DNA from: RPQJ01 sp963793675
GTDB taxonomy: Bacteria; Pseudomonadota; Gammaproteobacteria; Steroidobacterales; Steroidobacteraceae
Reading direction: 5' to 3'
DNA length: 64,000 nucleotides
Assembly (NCBI GenBank): GCA_963793675.1
Contig: CAWCBA010000004.1
Span: 248,001-312,000, forward strand
Part shown: in pieces, positions 1 to 11,270 of the stretch
Numbering within the stretch: the first letter of the stretch is position 1
Layout of the letters: each line of letters starts with the position of its first letter
Translations under genes and position numbers: made by a program
The notes under the pieces: model-generated
What the model was told of the DNA's origin: nothing
What the model saw: only the letters and a program-made list of their open reading frames with translations
The model's database searches: none

Positions 1-115
1 GATCCTGCAGGTCCGTCTCGACCTGCACCGAGTCCGGGGTCTCAGCTATGTCAAGCAGGGTGCCGTCGACGTCAAGAAAAAGGCACCACGGCTGGTCGCT
101 AATACGCCACTCCAT
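1..115 (-). CDS. otsB: Trehalose-6-phosphate phosphatase, N-terminal fragment
   Basis: Only the first 38 codons are in the window; the gene runs off the left edge. The translation from the ATG at 115 contains CLFLDVDGTLLDIAETPDSV, which is the DxDGT nucleophile motif of HAD phosphatases followed by the LxxIxxxPDxV context typical of OtsB. OtsB removes phosphate from trehalose-6-phosphate in the cytoplasm, making the compatible solute trehalose. It is divergent from the LysR gene; the 182-base gap between them presumably holds both promoters. The HAD motif is clear; assignment to OtsB rests on this short stretch only, so another HAD phosphatase is possible. Confidence 0.7.
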   Translation of the reverse strand, partial: MEWRISDQPWCLFLDVDGTLLDIAETPDSVQVETDLQD

Positions 116-297
116 CGTTCAGGTTTTTTTCGGTGCGCTCGCACCAGGGTGGTGAGATCGGACGATCGCGGAACAGGCCTACTCACCGTTGGGCAGGCGT
201 CACACGCCGATCGTCCGTCTCGATGGAGTAGTCTATGTGTGTCGGTGACGGGCCTGTAGTGAGAAATCGTCACCCCATTGATGAGTCAAACTCACAA

Positions 298-1293
298 ATG
301 CCCCGGTCTCTTCCGCCGCTCAATTCGTTGCGAACTTTCGAGGTGGCTGCCCGACTTGGCAGCTTCACGAAGGCTGCGCGCGAGCTGAACGTGACGCCGG
401 CCGCGGTCAGTCACCAGATCCGTGGACTGGAGGAGTACCTCGGCGTCACCTTGTTCAGGCGCACCACACGCAGCCTGGCCTTGACGGCCCAGGCGGCAGC
501 CGCCGCGGAAACCCTGCACGAGGCGTTCGATCGTATCGGCCAGAGCGTCGAGTTGCTGCGCGCGAGCGGCAAGACCGGCAAGAGCGGTGCACTCTCCATC
601 AGCGTCACCCCGGCCTTCGCCACCCGCTGGCTGGTCGCCAGGCTCCCACGGTTCAAGAAAAAGCACCCACGCATACACCTGCGCATCGTCGCCAGCCCAT
701 CGCCGGTCGACTTCGACCAGGAAGACGTCGATGTTGCGGTTCGTATGGGTCGCGGCGGCTTCGCAGGGGTGATCGCGATCAACCTCTTCCACGAGTGGCT
801 CGCTCCAGTCGCAAGTCCGGCCTTCTTGAGGCAGAACATTCTGCGCAAGCCAGCTGACATCAACCGCGTTCCGATGCTGCACGACAATTCGATACGACGT
901 GCCGGCCGGCCCCACGCCTGGCAGGAATGGTTCCGGATCGCAGGCGCTCCGCTGATGGAAACGCGCCGGGGAACGCAATTCGACGACGGCCACCTGACGT
1001 TGCAGGCGGCGGCGGCCGGAGGAGGCGTGGCGCTCGGACGGCTCGTCTACGCCGTAGATGATATTGCGGCGAAGCGGCTTCGTATCGCGCTGCAACCGGT
1101 AATCGAGATGGACATCGCGTACTACCTGCTCATCCCGGAGTCGCGGGCGAAACTGCCCGCCGTGGTCGCCTTCCGCGCGTGGATCGAGGCGGAAGCCGCC
1201 GTCTTCCGGCGCGACTTCGAGAAACTTGTTCGTCGCAGCACGATCAAAAGCAACAGTGCCCGGACGCCGGTCCGGCTAAACATTGGAAAGTGA
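298..1293 (+). CDS. LysR-family transcriptional regulator, GcvA type
   Basis: A 331-residue LysR regulator. The N-terminal winged helix-turn-helix begins LPPLNSLRTFEVAARLGSFT and continues through AARELNVTPAAVSHQI, a signature close to GcvA-like members. The rest (about residues 90-300) is the periplasmic-binding-protein-like effector domain. I use the ATG at 298 because the family normally starts a few residues before LPPLN; the frame stays open upstream to 235 but that extension has no family resemblance. It ends 14 bases before sodB and points the same way, so the two may be co-transcribed, which would be unusual for a LysR target. The effector is not predictable. Confidence 0.88.
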   Translation: MPRSLPPLNSLRTFEVAARLGSFTKAARELNVTPAAVSHQIRGLEEYLGVTLFRRTTRSLALTAQAAAAAETLHEAFDRIGQSVELLRASGKTGKSGALSISVTPAFATRWLVARLPRFKKKHPRIHLRIVASPSPVDFDQEDVDVAVRMGRGGFAGVIAINLFHEWLAPVASPAFLRQNILRKPADINRVPMLHDNSIRRAGRPHAWQEWFRIAGAPLMETRRGTQFDDGHLTLQAAAAGGGVALGRLVYAVDDIAAKRLRIALQPVIEMDIAYYLLIPESRAKLPAVVAFRAWIEAEAAVFRRDFEKLVRRSTIKSNSARTPVRLNIGK

Positions 1294-1307
1294 ACACGGA
1301 GACAAGC

Positions 1308-1895
1308 ATGGTTATCCAGTTGCCGACACTGCCTTACGACCGCGATGCTCTCGCGCCTTACATCTCGTCCGAGACCATCGACTTTCATTACGGGAAACAC
1401 CATCAGGCCTACGTCACGAACCTGAACAAGCTCATCAAGGGTACGGACCTCGAGAACGCAAGCCTGGAGGAAATCGTCCGCAGCTCATCGGGCGCGGTGT
1501 TCAACAATGCTGCCCAGGCCTGGAACCACGCCTTCTACTTTGAGGCGCTCTCACCGCGAGCCGGTGGCCAGCCGGACGGCCGCCTGCTGGATGCGATCAG
1601 GTCCTCGTTCGGCAGCTTCGACCAATTGGTCGAAGCTTTCACCAAGGTGGCCCTCGCGACGTTCGGGTCCGGCTGGGCGTGGTTGGTGCAGCGCGAAACC
1701 GGTGAACTGGCGGTGATCAGCACGTCGAACGCGGCTACGCCTGTCGTCGGCGGCGACCGGCCCCTGCTGACCTGCGACGTGTGGGAGCACGCGTATTACA
1801 TCGATTATCGCAATGCCAGGGCAAGCTACGTGGAGGCGTTCTGGAAGGTCGTCGATTGGCGCGTCGTGGCATCACGCATGTCCGTCCCGGATTGA
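1308..1895 (+). CDS. sodB: Iron superoxide dismutase
   Basis: A 195-residue Fe/Mn-type superoxide dismutase that converts superoxide to H2O2 and O2, with no signal peptide, so cytoplasmic. Metal ligands are visible: His in YGKHHQAYV, His in AQAWNHAFYF, and Asp and His in CDVWEHAYY. The residue set NNAAQ before the second histidine carries the Gln typical of iron enzymes; manganese enzymes place their glutamine elsewhere. The start at 1308 follows an ACGGAG ribosome-binding site and gives the normal family length. It lies directly behind the LysR gene and 99 bases before the amine dehydrogenase operon. Confidence 0.95.
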   Translation: MVIQLPTLPYDRDALAPYISSETIDFHYGKHHQAYVTNLNKLIKGTDLENASLEEIVRSSSGAVFNNAAQAWNHAFYFEALSPRAGGQPDGRLLDAIRSSFGSFDQLVEAFTKVALATFGSGWAWLVQRETGELAVISTSNAATPVVGGDRPLLTCDVWEHAYYIDYRNARASYVEAFWKVVDWRVVASRMSVPD

Positions 1896-1994
1896 GCCCA
1901 CACCTTTCTGCGCGCGCGGCGCGGACTTTTGCCTATACTCGGCACGGCACGACCGGCTCGAACAACACTCAGGGGCTCCGGAAGGATAACAACG

Positions 1995-3129
1995 ATGCGC
2001 GTCGTCACGCTGCCTGCCCTGCTTTTCGTCTTGGCGAGCCCGTTCTTCGTCACACCGCTGCAGGCCGAAATGGTCGGGAAGACGGTGCTGCCCGAGCCGA
2101 AAGCGAGCTGGTTCATGATGACCGGCTCGGACTCCAGCTACATTTTCGACGGCGCCGACGGAGAGATGAAAGGACTCATCTCGCACAGCGTGTTCACTCC
2201 AGCCATCGTCACGTTGCCTTCCCGGAAGGAAGCCTACCTCGTTGACTCCTACTATTCGCGCGGCGTGCAGGGCGCCCGCAGCGACGTGCTGACCGTGGTC
2301 GACATGCGCGACCTGACGACCAAAGCGGAAATCGAAATCCCCAGCAAGGCGGCGGCGCTGCGCCTGCGCCAGCACATCGGCCTGCTGGAAGACGGACGTC
2401 ACGTCGTGACCTTCAACATGACTCCGGCACAGTCGGTGAGCGTGGTGGACGTCGTCGACCGGAAGTTCAGGGGCGAGATTTCCACGCCGGGCTGCGCGAT
2501 CATCATGCCCGCCGGTCCGCGCGGATTCCTGATGCTCTGCGGCGACGGCACTCTTGCAACTCATCACGCTGGACAAGAACGGCAAGGAAGCCGAGCGCGT
2601 CCGCAGCGATTCATTCTTCGACGTGGAGAAGGACCCGGTCTACGACCGGGTCGTGCGCAGCAAAGGTGGCTGGATGCTGATCACGCACGATGGCCTGGTC
2701 CGCGAAGTCGGCGTCGATGGCAACCGCATACGGGTCGGTGACGCCTGGTCGATGTTGAATGACGAGGACAAGGAAGACGGCAACAAGAAGGAACAGTGGC
2801 GGCCGGGAGGCGACCAGCCGTTCACCGTGCACCGCGACTCGTCGCTCCTGTACTCGCTGATGCACAAGGGGAAGGTCGACACTCCGGACGCCGAAGGCAC
2901 TGAGATCTGGGTGTTCGACACCAACCGCCGCAAGCGCGTCGCCCGCCTGGTCCTGCCAGTCACCGCTACCAGCATCCTCTCGAGCCAGGAGCAGTCTCCC
3001 CGACTGTACGTGTACGACAAGGACAAGAAGCTGCAGATCTACGATGGCCGCCAGCTCAAGCCGGTGCGCACGATCGACAAGATCGGCATCAACTATCCGC
3101 TGCTGCAGACGCTGACGGAAAATGATTGA
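1995..3129 (+). CDS. mauB: TTQ amine dehydrogenase heavy chain (MauB/AauB family), frameshifted
   Basis: Heavy (beta-propeller) chain of a periplasmic tryptophan-tryptophylquinone amine dehydrogenase, which oxidises primary amines to aldehydes and ammonia and passes electrons to a small redox protein. The start at 1995 begins a clear Sec signal peptide ending near LQAEM. The first half reads in one frame to about 2553, the second half in the next frame to 3129; removing one T from CTCTTGCAAC joins them as GDGTLQLITLDKNG. Joined length is about 377 residues, normal for the family. The stop overlaps mauE. Gene order B-E-D-A-cytochrome fits the aromatic amine (aau) layout better than the longer mau layout. 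Substrate cannot be fixed from sequence alone. Confidence 0.88.
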
Positions 3130-3673
3130 TCCCTTGCTCAGTCGAGTGATCTCGGCGGCCTGCGCACTGCTGTTGCTGCTGGCTGCCTGGCACAAGGTCG
3201 CCGCGCGAGACAGTTTCACGGCCGCGCTGGCCGAATACCGGCTGCTGCCGGCGGCGCTGTTGCGGCCCGCATCCGTGCTGTTGCCGGGACTCGAAGCCGC
3301 GCTGGGTGTCGCCTGGCTCGCCGGATACGGGACCGGCGTCGTTGCACTGCTGACCGCGGCCTTGCTGACGATGTACGCGGCAGCCATAGCGATCAACCTG
3401 TGGCGCGGCCGCGTGCACATCGGCTGCGGATGCGGGTTTGGCGGTACCTCCGGGGACGACCAGCCATTGTCCTGGTGGCTGGTGGCACGCAACCTGCTGC
3501 TCGGCACCGTGGCCGTCGTCGCAACCTTGCCGGCGACGAACCGCGATCTCGGTCCGTACGACTGGTTGACGCTCGCGCTGGCCCTGCTGGCTTGCGGCGT
3601 ACTGTATTCAGGAGCCTCGCAACTGATGCGCAACGGCGCAGCAATCGCCTCCTGGAGAGAGCAGCGTGACTGA
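3122..3673 (+). CDS. mauE: MauE-type integral membrane protein for amine dehydrogenase maturation
   Basis: A 183-residue, very hydrophobic protein with about four to five membrane segments, starting MIDPLLSRVISAACALLLLL. MauE is required, with MauD, for export or disulfide formation of the quinone-bearing light chain. The motif GCGCGFGG after the third helix supplies a conserved cysteine pair. The ATG overlaps the end of mauB by eight bases and the end overlaps mauD, so translation is probably coupled. Family assignment rests on hydropathy, length, the cysteine motif and position between B and D genes. Confidence 0.88.
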   Translation: MIDPLLSRVISAACALLLLLAAWHKVAARDSFTAALAEYRLLPAALLRPASVLLPGLEAALGVAWLAGYGTGVVALLTAALLTMYAAAIAINLWRGRVHIGCGCGFGGTSGDDQPLSWWLVARNLLLGTVAVVATLPATNRDLGPYDWLTLALALLACGVLYSGASQLMRNGAAIASWREQRD

Positions 3674-4295
3674 CGCACTGCTGGTGTCAAACGCCCTGCT
3701 GTGGTGCCTCGTGATCGTACTGGCGCTGGTGGTGCTGGCACTGGCGCGGCAGGTTGGCGTGTTGCACGAGCGGGTGTCCCCGGCCGGGGCGTTGATGCCA
3801 ACTACCGGTCCGAAGGTCGGCGAACGCACCCAGCCCGTCGCGTATCGTGACTTGAGCGGCGCGGAGGTAAGCGTGGGCGGTCCGAGCCCGGACGGGCGCG
3901 CGACACTGGTGCTGTGGATTTCGCCGACCTGCCCCGTCTGCAAGGCGCTCGTACCGACGGCATTGTCCATGGCGCAGGCTGAACGCCTGCGGCTGGTGTT
4001 CGCGAGCGATGGCGACAAGCTCGAGCCGCACCAGGCGTACGTCCGCGATCTGCGCATCGAGACGTATCCTTACGTCGTATCGCAGGCGCTCGGCATGGGC
4101 TACGCGGTGAGCAAGCTGCCCTTTGCCATCCTGATCGGCGACGACGGCGTGCTGAAGAGCAAGGGCCTCGTGAACACGAGGGAACACCTCGAAAGCCTGG
4201 TGGAGTCGATGCAGTCCGGCATCCGGTCGCTGCAGGAGTTTGTTGGAATCGCGGACCGCCAGGACGAAGCCGCCCTCAAGGGACAGCCAACATGA
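3666..4295 (+). CDS. mauD: MauD-type thioredoxin-fold disulfide protein
   Basis: A 209-residue protein with one N-terminal membrane anchor (residues about 8-29) and a periplasmic thioredoxin fold. The redox motif is ISPTCPVCKALVP, with cysteines at residues 89 and 92. MauD forms or isomerises the six disulfides of the small TTQ subunit; loss of MauD in known methylotrophs abolishes the light chain. The start is a GTG at 3666 that overlaps the mauE stop, and the stop overlaps the mauA start, so the four genes are one tightly coupled operon. Confidence 0.9.
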   Translation: MTDALLVSNALLWCLVIVLALVVLALARQVGVLHERVSPAGALMPTTGPKVGERTQPVAYRDLSGAEVSVGGPSPDGRATLVLWISPTCPVCKALVPTALSMAQAERLRLVFASDGDKLEPHQAYVRDLRIETYPYVVSQALGMGYAVSKLPFAILIGDDGVLKSKGLVNTREHLESLVESMQSGIRSLQEFVGIADRQDEAALKGQPT

Positions 4296-4834
4296 AGAAG
4301 TCGAAGATCGTCGATGAAACCTGGCAGTGGCTGGATCGCAAGACCAGGGAAAGCAGCCGCAAACTGGCCAGGACGACTTCGCGCCGCAGTTTCCTGGCCC
4401 GGCTGGGCACGGTGCTGACAGGCGCTGCTGCGCTGCCCCTGCTGCCAGTCGTGCGGGCCTTCGCCGCCGAAACGATCGACGAACTCGGCGACCCACAGAG
4501 CTGCGATTACTGGCGTTACTGCGCGCTCAGCGGCACGTTGTGCAGCTGTTGCGGCGGCACCCATACCTCCTGCCCGCCCGGCGCCGAGCCCTCGCCCATC
4601 ACGTGGGTCGGCACCTGCCGCAACCCGGTGGACGATCGCGACTACCTGATTTCCTACAACGATTGCTGTGGCAAAGCGGTCTGTCATCGCTGCGACTGCC
4701 ACAACACGGAGCGGGCACGGCCCGTCTATTACCCGAGCAAGAGCAGCAGCGTGATCTGGTGCTTCGGAACCGAGAGCCGCGCGTATCACTGCACCGTCGG
4801 GATCGTGCTCGGCGAGGCTGGCAGCAAGGAGTAA
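4292..4834 (+). CDS. mauA: TTQ amine dehydrogenase light chain (MauA/AauA family)
   Basis: A 180-residue catalytic subunit carrying the tryptophan-tryptophylquinone cofactor. The N-terminus has a twin-arginine signal (TTSRRSFLARLG, residues 28-39) followed by a hydrophobic stretch ending near AFAAE. The mature part is cysteine rich (CDYWRYC, GTLCSCCGGTHTSCPPG, YNDCCG). The two cofactor tryptophans are Trp105 (ITWVGTC) and Trp156 (VIWCFG); their spacing of 51 residues equals that of Trp57 and Trp108 in the Paracoccus enzyme. No mauG-like diheme peroxidase gene, which finishes TTQ in methylamine dehydrogenase, is visible nearby. The gene is intact. Confidence 0.93.
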   Translation: MKKSKIVDETWQWLDRKTRESSRKLARTTSRRSFLARLGTVLTGAAALPLLPVVRAFAAETIDELGDPQSCDYWRYCALSGTLCSCCGGTHTSCPPGAEPSPITWVGTCRNPVDDRDYLISYNDCCGKAVCHRCDCHNTERARPVYYPSKSSSVIWCFGTESRAYHCTVGIVLGEAGSKE

Positions 4835-4841
4835 TCTGGAC

Positions 4842-5253
4842 TTGCGGCGCGTCTACATCGGGCTTGTCGCCGGCTCAATGCTGATGCTCGCGGGGCTGTC
4901 GATCGCGGATCCCCGCAGCGATTACCTGATGCACTGTGCAGGATGTCACCTCCCTGACGCGCGTGGAGTGCCGCCTTACGTTCCGTCACTCTCTGGTCCA
5001 CTTGGTAGACTGGCGGCGTCGGCGCAAGGACGGGACTACCTTGCCCGGGTGCCGGGTGCAGCACAGGCTCCCATCAGCGACGAGCGAACTGGCCGCCGTC
5101 TTCAATTGGCTGCTCTTCGAGTACAACCGGGACACCTTGCCGAGGAATTTCGAGCCGCTGCGCGGCACGGAGATTGCCAGGTCACGCGCGAGGGTGCTGG
5201 CGGATCCGTTGAAGCTGCGACGCGAACTGTGGCCGGACGCCGATACGACCTGA
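4842..5253 (+). CDS. Small monohaem c-type cytochrome behind the amine dehydrogenase, frameshifted
   Basis: Encodes a short exported cytochrome c. From the TTG at 4842 there is a signal peptide and one haem motif, HCAGCHLPDARG (Cys32, Cys35, His36). The frame then breaks: removing one G near 5082 turns the sequence into APISDSELAAVFNWLLFEYN, a typical cytochrome c C-terminal helix, and the protein ends at 5253 with about 136 residues. Position seven bases after mauA suggests it takes electrons from the dehydrogenase or its partner. The start codon is uncertain, but no ATG gives a better signal peptide. Confidence 0.78.
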
Positions 5254-5298
5254 CTTCTGACGACCGACATTTCTCGGCATATTAGGACGGGACGCGCA

Positions 5299-6827
5299 AT
5301 GCGATTCTACAGGCACCTGATTATCGGCGGTGCGGCGGTTCTCACCCTCGCCTTCGCGACGTCGCCCAGCCATGGCGGCAGCAGGCAAACCCGGGTCACG
5401 ACAAGGTCGTCGCTGCAATCAAGGCCGACAAGGACGACGCGATCGAGCGACTGCGCAACGTGGATCGCGTTGCCAACCATCGCCAACATGGGCGTCAACA
5501 CGCCGCAGGGCGCCGAGTACATGCGCCAGCTCGCGCTGGACGCCGGGATTCCAGCGGGCGCGAGTCGTCGAGACCGGCGGCGTGCCGGGCGTGTTTGCAA
5601 CACTCGACGCCGGGGCGAGGGACACGCTCGCCGTCTACTTCATGTACGACGTCAAGCATTACGACCCGGCCGAATGGTCCTCGCCGCCGCTCGAGGGAAA
5701 GATCGTCGACCGGCCGGGCGAGGGACAAGCGCTGGTCGGCCGCGGCGCGGTCAACCAGAAGGGTCCACAGATGGCCTTCCTCACGGCGCTGCACGCGTTC
5801 AAGGATGCGGGGGTCAAGCTGCCGGTCAATCTGGTCCTCGTTGCAGAAGGCGAAGAGGAGATCGGCTCGACCAACTTCCCGCAGTTGCTCGCCGACCCCG
5901 AAGTCAAGGCGGCACTCCAGCGCTCGGTGGGCGTCATGATGCCGTCGACTGGCCAGGCACGCGACGGATCGGTCTCGCTCGACCTGGGCGCCAAGGGCGT
6001 GATCGAAGTGCAGCTGGTTTCGAGCGGCGACAAGTGGGGCCGGGGCCCGGCCAAGGACATCCACTCGAGCCTGATGGCGCGTGTCGACAGCCCCGCCTGG
6101 CACCTCGTCAAAGCGCTCGACACGCTGGTGGCCGACGACGGCTTCACCCCGGCGATCGACGGCTGGTTCGAGCATGTCCGCCCTCTCACGCCACGCGAGA
6201 AGGAGCTCGATCGCGGCCAGCCTCCCCAAGGACGAGGAGACCGTCAAGCAGACGCTGGGCGTGCGCCGCTGGATCAATGACGAGGATTTTCTCACCAGCG
6301 CCTACCGCCTCGCCTCGCAGCCGACGGTCAACATACAGGGCCTCGTCAGCGGCTACACGGGGCCGGGCGGCAAGACCGTGCTCCCCGGCCGCGCCGAAGC
6401 CAAGCTCGACTTCCGCCTGGTCCCTGACATGACCAGAGAAGAGGCGGTCGGGAAACTCAAGGCACACCTCGCGAAGCGCGGGTTCGGTGACATCGAGGTG
6501 ATCGTCAGCGGCGGCTACAGCCCGACCGAATCGCCCGAGGACAGCGTCGTCATCCAGGCGGGCGCAGCGACGCTCAGGAAGGCCGGGATCGAGTACAGCC
6601 TTTTCCCGCGCCGCGCCGGAAGCTGGCCGGGCGTCGTCTTCACCGGACCGCCGCTCAAGATGTCGGCCGGCCACTTCGGCGTGGGCCGCGGCGGCGGCGC
6701 ACATGCCCCCGATGAATGGCTGCTGATCGAGAGCAGCGACCCCAAGGTTGCAGGCTACGCGCAACAAGCGGAGATGTTTGCCGACTATCTTTACGAGACT
6801 GCACGAGCGGCCAGGACCCGGCGCTAG
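5299..6827 (+). pseudogene. Exported M20-family peptidase-like protein with four frameshifts
   Basis: Read across frames this is a M20/M25/M40 metallo-hydrolase of roughly 505 residues with a signal peptide at 5299. Breaks lie near 5390 (a one-base loss or two-base gain), 5460 (extra G), 5550 (extra A in GGGATTCC) and 6201 (extra G in GAGCTCGATC). The joined protein has the M20 core: FMYDVKHYDPAEW, GRGAVNQKGPQ, the catalytic AEGEEEIGS, a dimerisation domain and a final GHFGVGRGGGAHAPDEW. The usual first metal ligand His (in HxD) is Met here and the bridging Asp (in GRGxxDxKG) is Asn. Substrate unknown; dipeptides or N-acyl amino acids are family norms. I suspect sequencing indels rather than true decay, because coding character is kept on both sides of every break. 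Confidence 0.72.
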
Positions 6828-7007
6828 ATGAAGCGCGCGAGGGTGCGGTTCTGCAGCGAAGGACGGACGCGACCCGTGATGCTCCCCTGCCCGCTTCGCG
6901 ATTGCTGATATCTATTGAGTCGATCGGATCAAACTTCTGGTTGGATTGCGGCGTCGCCGTATGATGGGCGCTTGATCTGAACGTCTCGTTAGATCCAGGA
7001 GAACTCC

Positions 7008-9237
<2,230 letters not shown>

Positions 9238-9244
9238 GTGTGTA

Positions 9245-9279
9245 GCGGGCCGCGCTTCACAGACTGAAGCGCGGCCCGC
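9245..9279 (+). terminator. Perfect 15-bp hairpin after katG
   Basis: Bases 9245-9259 and 9265-9279 form a perfect 15-base-pair GC-rich stem with a five-base loop, eight bases after the katG stop. There is no T-run behind it, so it may act as an mRNA 3'-end stabiliser or a Rho-assisted terminator rather than a classical intrinsic one. Confidence 0.7.
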
Positions 9280-9399
9280 GAACGTGGCCACCAGGGGCAG
9301 ACAGCAAGGCTGGCGTAAAACGCCCGGTCGCGTTCGCTTTTGGGATATTCACCCGTTTCAATGTTGGATAGATTGCGTCCGTCATTCCACGGAGGTTCC

Positions 9400-10002
9400 A
9401 TGAACGGGTCCAGCGTTCTCTTTGTATCCGTCGCCGCGCTCGCCATGATGGGCTCGGCGTCGCTGGCCCACGCGGACTCCGCGGAGGCCATGTGCGAAGT
9501 GCGCAAGGACGGCGACACCAGGAAAAAGGCTTCGGGTCCCTGCACCTTTTCGCAGCGCCAGGGATACATCGACATTGACCTGCGCAACGGCGACAGGCAC
9601 AGCCTGGCGCCGGGCAAGAACGCCAATCATTACAAGGACCAGAAAGGCAACAAGGTGATCCGCACGCAGTCCGGCGGCAACAGCCAGGAATTCAAATGGG
9701 AAGGCGGCACGAGGATCATCGTCTCCTTCACGTCGAACCATGCGAAAAATCACTCGGGCAACTCGTCCTACCGTGCCGGCGATACGGTGCCAGACCTCGC
9801 CGACCTCGTGGGTGCCAAGGCCGGACAAGCCGAGGGCGAACTGCAGCGACGCGGCTACGTGTACACGAGAGGCTCCACCTCCGGTGATGCCAAGTACAGC
9901 GCCTGGTTCAACCAGTGGACGGGACGCTGCGCCATGATCCGAACGTCGAACGGTCGCTACCAGTCGATCGTGCAGGCGCCACCGCACGACTGCGGACGCT
10001 GA
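9400..10002 (+). CDS. Secreted protein of unknown function with PASTA-like segment
   Basis: A 200-residue exported protein. The ATG at 9400 has an excellent GGAGG ribosome-binding site and a signal peptide ending ASLAHADS. The middle part is basic and polar, and residues about 127-155 (DLVGAKAGQAEGELQRRGY) look like a PASTA-style motif, a fold often used to bind cell-wall fragments. Cysteines are few (four after the signal), two near the N-terminus and two near the C-terminus, which could pair. I do not recognise a named family. The gene next to it is an L,D-transpeptidase, so a cell-wall role is conceivable but unproven. Confidence 0.7.
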   Translation: MNGSSVLFVSVAALAMMGSASLAHADSAEAMCEVRKDGDTRKKASGPCTFSQRQGYIDIDLRNGDRHSLAPGKNANHYKDQKGNKVIRTQSGGNSQEFKWEGGTRIIVSFTSNHAKNHSGNSSYRAGDTVPDLADLVGAKAGQAEGELQRRGYVYTRGSTSGDAKYSAWFNQWTGRCAMIRTSNGRYQSIVQAPPHDCGR

Positions 10003-10040
10003 ACATGACGCCTCCGGTACCAGGGGCGAAGGGAGACAGG

Positions 10041-11081
10041 GTGAAGTTGATGCGCAGCTTTTTGTTCGCGGTTCTCGCAATCGTGGCGCCACTCACCGCG
10101 CAGGCCACGCCGTTCTGGGGCGCTACGGAGTCGCGACCTCCCGAGACCGCACCGTCCGATCTCAAGCCCGGGGAGTACGTCTGGAATCCCGTCGCCTCCG
10201 ATCTCGGGCCGATCCTGGTGCTCGTCAGCCTGAGCGAACAGCGCGCGTACGTGTACCGCAACGGCGTCGAGATCGGTGTCACCACGATCAGCAGTGGCAA
10301 GTCGGGGCACGACACGCCCACGGGCGTGTTCGTGATCCTGCAGAAGGACAAGGATCACCGGTCCTCGAAGTACAACAGCGCGCCGATGCCGTACACGCAG
10401 CGCCTGACCTGGGACGGCGTCGCCCTGCACGCCGGCGGACTGCCGGGGTATCCATCGTCGCACGGTTGCGTGCACCTGCCGTCGAAGTTCTCCGAAGAAC
10501 TGTTCGCCGTTTCGCCGATGGGCATGACGGTGGTCGTCGCCAACGAGCGCACGGCCCCGTCGCAGGTCGCTCACCCGCCGGCGTTCTCGCCGGTGGACCC
10601 GGCGACGGGCTCGCCGGTCACTGCGGACCGCCTCGCGCCCGACCAGGAGTTTCGCCTGGAGCCGGAGAAATCCGAGCATGGCCCGGTGTCGATCCTGATG
10701 AGCATTGCCGACGAGCGCGTGCTCGTGCTGCGTAACGGTACTGAAATCGGGCGTGCGCGCATCAAGATCATCGATCGGTCCGTGCCGATCGGAACGCACA
10801 CCTTCGTCCTCCAGGAGGGGCGCAGCTCGGAGCCGGCGGCACCCGTGCCCGACCCACGCATGTTGCCGTGGCTGGCCGTGCCGATGCCGGGCCATGACGA
10901 GGCGGGGCGGCCCATGCGGCCGGAGGCGGTGGCGAGCATTGCCATCCCGCCCGGGTTCCTGCGCGCGGTCAGTTTGCTGCTGGCGCCCGGCACCACCCTG
11001 TTCGTCACCGACGCGCCAGTCCTTGCCGAGAACACGCGGACGGATTTCACCATCCTGGCCAACGGCGCCCCCGACAGTTGA
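10041..11081 (+). CDS. L,D-transpeptidase with a second, degenerate YkuD-like half
   Basis: An exported YkuD-fold L,D-transpeptidase of about 346 residues, an enzyme type that makes 3-3 peptidoglycan cross-links or anchors proteins in the periplasm. The catalytic motif is HAGGLPGYPSSHGCVHLP, with the nucleophile Cys in SHGC. A GTG at 10041 follows AGGGAG and starts the signal peptide; ATG at 10050 is an alternative. The second half repeats the start of the domain: LVLVSLSEQRAYVYRNGVEIG is mirrored by SILMSIADERVLVLRNGTEIG about 190 residues later, but the copy lacks His and Cys. The upstream ATG at 10005 would give a poorer signal peptide. Confidence 0.85.
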   Translation: MKLMRSFLFAVLAIVAPLTAQATPFWGATESRPPETAPSDLKPGEYVWNPVASDLGPILVLVSLSEQRAYVYRNGVEIGVTTISSGKSGHDTPTGVFVILQKDKDHRSSKYNSAPMPYTQRLTWDGVALHAGGLPGYPSSHGCVHLPSKFSEELFAVSPMGMTVVVANERTAPSQVAHPPAFSPVDPATGSPVTADRLAPDQEFRLEPEKSEHGPVSILMSIADERVLVLRNGTEIGRARIKIIDRSVPIGTHTFVLQEGRSSEPAAPVPDPRMLPWLAVPMPGHDEAGRPMRPEAVASIAIPPGFLRAVSLLLAPGTTLFVTDAPVLAENTRTDFTILANGAPDS

Positions 11082-11270
11082 GCGCACCCAGGTCCTGGGG
11101 GTTTCCGCGGCAAGCGTCGATAGTCACCGGGTGGATTGCGGCCAGCGTCGTTCAGGTCTGGCTGCTCACTCATTTTCTGGCATGATTCCGACGCGCTAGA
11201 GACTGAATGAAACCAGAACAAGAGCCGGCGTAGCACGCGCAGCGATCGCCAGGCAGGGGGAAACGAAGCC

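Noticed and set aside
1911..1939. Promoter of the amine dehydrogenase operon with -10 TATACT at 1934
   Set aside because: The -10 hexamer is good but no -35 element stands at the right distance; the region is pure GC.
6935..6965. Sigma-70 promoter for katG (TTGGAT or TTCTGG with TATGAT)
   Set aside because: Spacers of 13 or 19 bases are outside or at the edge of the normal range, so I did not list it as a feature.
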